From NCBI GenBank assembly GCA_026998145.1, contig JALTRC010000017.1:1-6170 (forward strand): 6,170 nt of DNA, read 5' to 3'. Origin of the DNA: Gammaproteobacteria bacterium (GTDB lineage: Bacteria > Pseudomonadota > Gammaproteobacteria > SZUA-229). Made by a program: the position numbers and the translations under genes. Below are positions 5,037 to 6,170 of this stretch, in pieces. The number at the start of each line of letters is the position of its first letter. Position 1 is the first letter of the stretch. Below the pieces are notes generated by a model. That model was not told the DNA's origin and made no database searches. It saw only the letters and a program-made list of their open reading frames with translations.

Positions 5037-6170
5037 ATGGAAAATCTATCCGTTTTACCCAGAACTGTGAGCTCAGGCGCTTCCAGCGCAGAGTTAAAAG
5101 CCCCCCGTAATAATGATGATAGTGGCGCAGATAACGGGACATCATCCGGCTTTAAAGACGTGTTGAATGAAGAAGTGCAGCAAAGGGAAACACCTGTGAG
5201 AGCCGAAAAAACATCAAAAAATCAGACAGATACAGATGATGTTGAACAAGCGGAAGCAAGGGTGCAGGCAGAAGAGCAAAATACTGATAGTGAATCGGCT
5301 CAGCCATTGGCGGATGCGGCTGGCCTGCTTATAGAGCCTTCAGCTGAACAGGCGGCAGTTGCGATAGGTGAAAATACGGATCAGCAGACCGAGCAGGCAG
5401 ATGGCAATAACTTGCCTGTGGCGGCAATGATTGTCATAGATGATATGGACGGGAAAGCTGAGAATATCCCATCCGCAGAAGGCAGCCAACGTAATGCAGC
5501 TGCTTTCAATATTCAGATGCAGGCTGCTCAGCAACAAAATACCCCGGCAAAAACAGCTGATTCCACAATAGCCGGGCAGCTACCAGCCGATGCCAGTGTA
5601 GATAAGGCCGTCGGTGCTGATTTAATAAAAACCATGCCGGGCAACAAGTTACAGGCGGATATACCGATGGGGGAAGGCCGGTTGAATCCGGCCTCGGTTG
5701 TACAGCAGATCAGCGCCGCATCCCAGCTTCAGCAGGTGCCGCTAACAACCGCTAATGCCGGCATTCACTTAAATACACCGGCTGTGCCGACAGGTGCTGC
5801 GTTAAATAGCCCGGCCACATTACACAGCAGCATACAATCGCCAGTACAAAGTTCGGCCTGGGCGCAGGGGGTGGGTGAAAAAGTATCGATTATGATGGCT
5901 AACCAGATGCAGCGTGCTGAAATCAAACTCAATCCGGCCAATCTGGGACCAATGGAAATTCATCTGTCGCTTAAGGATGATAAGGCATCCATTAATTTTG
6001 TGAGCCAGCATTTGCCGGTTCGTGAAGCCCTGGATCAGGCCATGCCTCGGCTGCGGGAAATGCTGGAACAGCAGGGGCTTAATCTGGTGAATGTGGACGT
6101 GTCACAGCATTCGTTCGGGCAGCAGGCTGAATCAGATCATTCAGACACGGGATCGCAGACAATAACGGAA
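5037..6170 (+). CDS. fliK: Flagellar hook-length control protein FliK, 3'-truncated by the window edge
   Basis: FliK is exported during hook assembly. Its N-terminal part acts as a molecular ruler and its C-terminal domain binds FlhB to switch export from hook to filament proteins. The frame is open for 378 codons from the ATG at 5037 to the last base with no stop, so the 3' end lies outside. Residues 1-270 are low-complexity, rich in Ala, Gln, Glu, Asp, Ser and Thr with no cysteine, and look disordered, as expected for the ruler part. From W275 the conserved hook-length domain begins. It includes AEIKLNPANLGPMEIHLSL (LNPANLG at 298-304), INFVSQHLPVREALDQAMPRLREMLEQQG, then the polar tail. 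Typical FliK proteins run about 400-650 residues, so probably only tens of residues are missing. A ribosome site (AGGTG) and a sigma-54-like promoter precede it. The N-terminal half is too variable to identify alone, and the call rests on the C-terminal domain and its position after fliJ. Confidence 0.93.
   Translation, partial: MENLSVLPRTVSSGASSAELKAPRNNDDSGADNGTSSGFKDVLNEEVQQRETPVRAEKTSKNQTDTDDVEQAEARVQAEEQNTDSESAQPLADAAGLLIEPSAEQAAVAIGENTDQQTEQADGNNLPVAAMIVIDDMDGKAENIPSAEGSQRNAAAFNIQMQAAQQQNTPAKTADSTIAGQLPADASVDKAVGADLIKTMPGNKLQADIPMGEGRLNPASVVQQISAASQLQQVPLTTANAGIHLNTPAVPTGAALNSPATLHSSIQSPVQSSAWAQGVGEKVSIMMANQMQRAEIKLNPANLGPMEIHLSLKDDKASINFVSQHLPVREALDQAMPRLREMLEQQGLNLVNVDVSQHSFGQQAESDHSDTGSQTITE

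Noticed and set aside
1..6170. CRISPR array, tRNA, insertion sequence, phage or defence genes, or a novel system
   Set aside because: No direct repeat arrays, cloverleaf-like segments, transposase-like frames or foreign-looking blocks were seen. Nearly all bases belong to six standard flagellar genes.

Overview
This window is a stretch of a flagellar gene cluster, all on the + strand, in the order fliF (5' end missing), fliG, fliH, fliI, fliJ, fliK (3' end missing). The gene order, the 338-residue FliG ending in a Gly-rich tail, and a sequence matching the sigma-54 promoter consensus before fliK point to a polar-flagellated gammaproteobacterium. A Pseudomonas/Marinobacter/Oceanospirillales/Cellvibrio-like relative is plausible, but the genus cannot be fixed from the sequence alone.

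Layout. Positions 1-1455 hold the last 484 codons of fliF (MS-ring protein). A 45-nt AT-rich gap follows, then fliG (1501-2517, rotor/switch protein). fliH (TTG start at 2510) overlaps the end of fliG by 8 nt, and fliI (preferred ATG at 3129) overlaps the end of fliH by 17 nt. A short gap separates fliI from fliJ (4505-4957, or TTG at 4496). A 79-nt gap (4958-5036) carries a GG-N10-GC sigma-54-type promoter and an 8-bp inverted repeat. fliK starts at 5037 and stays open to the last base of the window.

How the genes work together. FliF forms the MS ring in the inner membrane, and its cytoplasmic tail holds FliG, the rotor component that contacts the stator. FliH, FliI and FliJ form the soluble ATPase complex of the flagellar type III export apparatus: FliI is the ATPase, FliH its regulator/tether, and FliJ the central coiled-coil stalk. 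FliK is the exported hook-length ruler that also triggers the switch from hook-type to filament-type export. fliF to fliJ look like one transcription unit with translational coupling. fliK appears able to start its own transcript, which would fit its later use in assembly.

No tRNA, rRNA, CRISPR array, insertion sequence, pseudogene or antisense gene is supported. The core genes look ordinary and intact. The most interesting signals are the regulatory DNA before fliK and the start-codon arrangements inside the operon. I see no evidence of a previously undescribed system.
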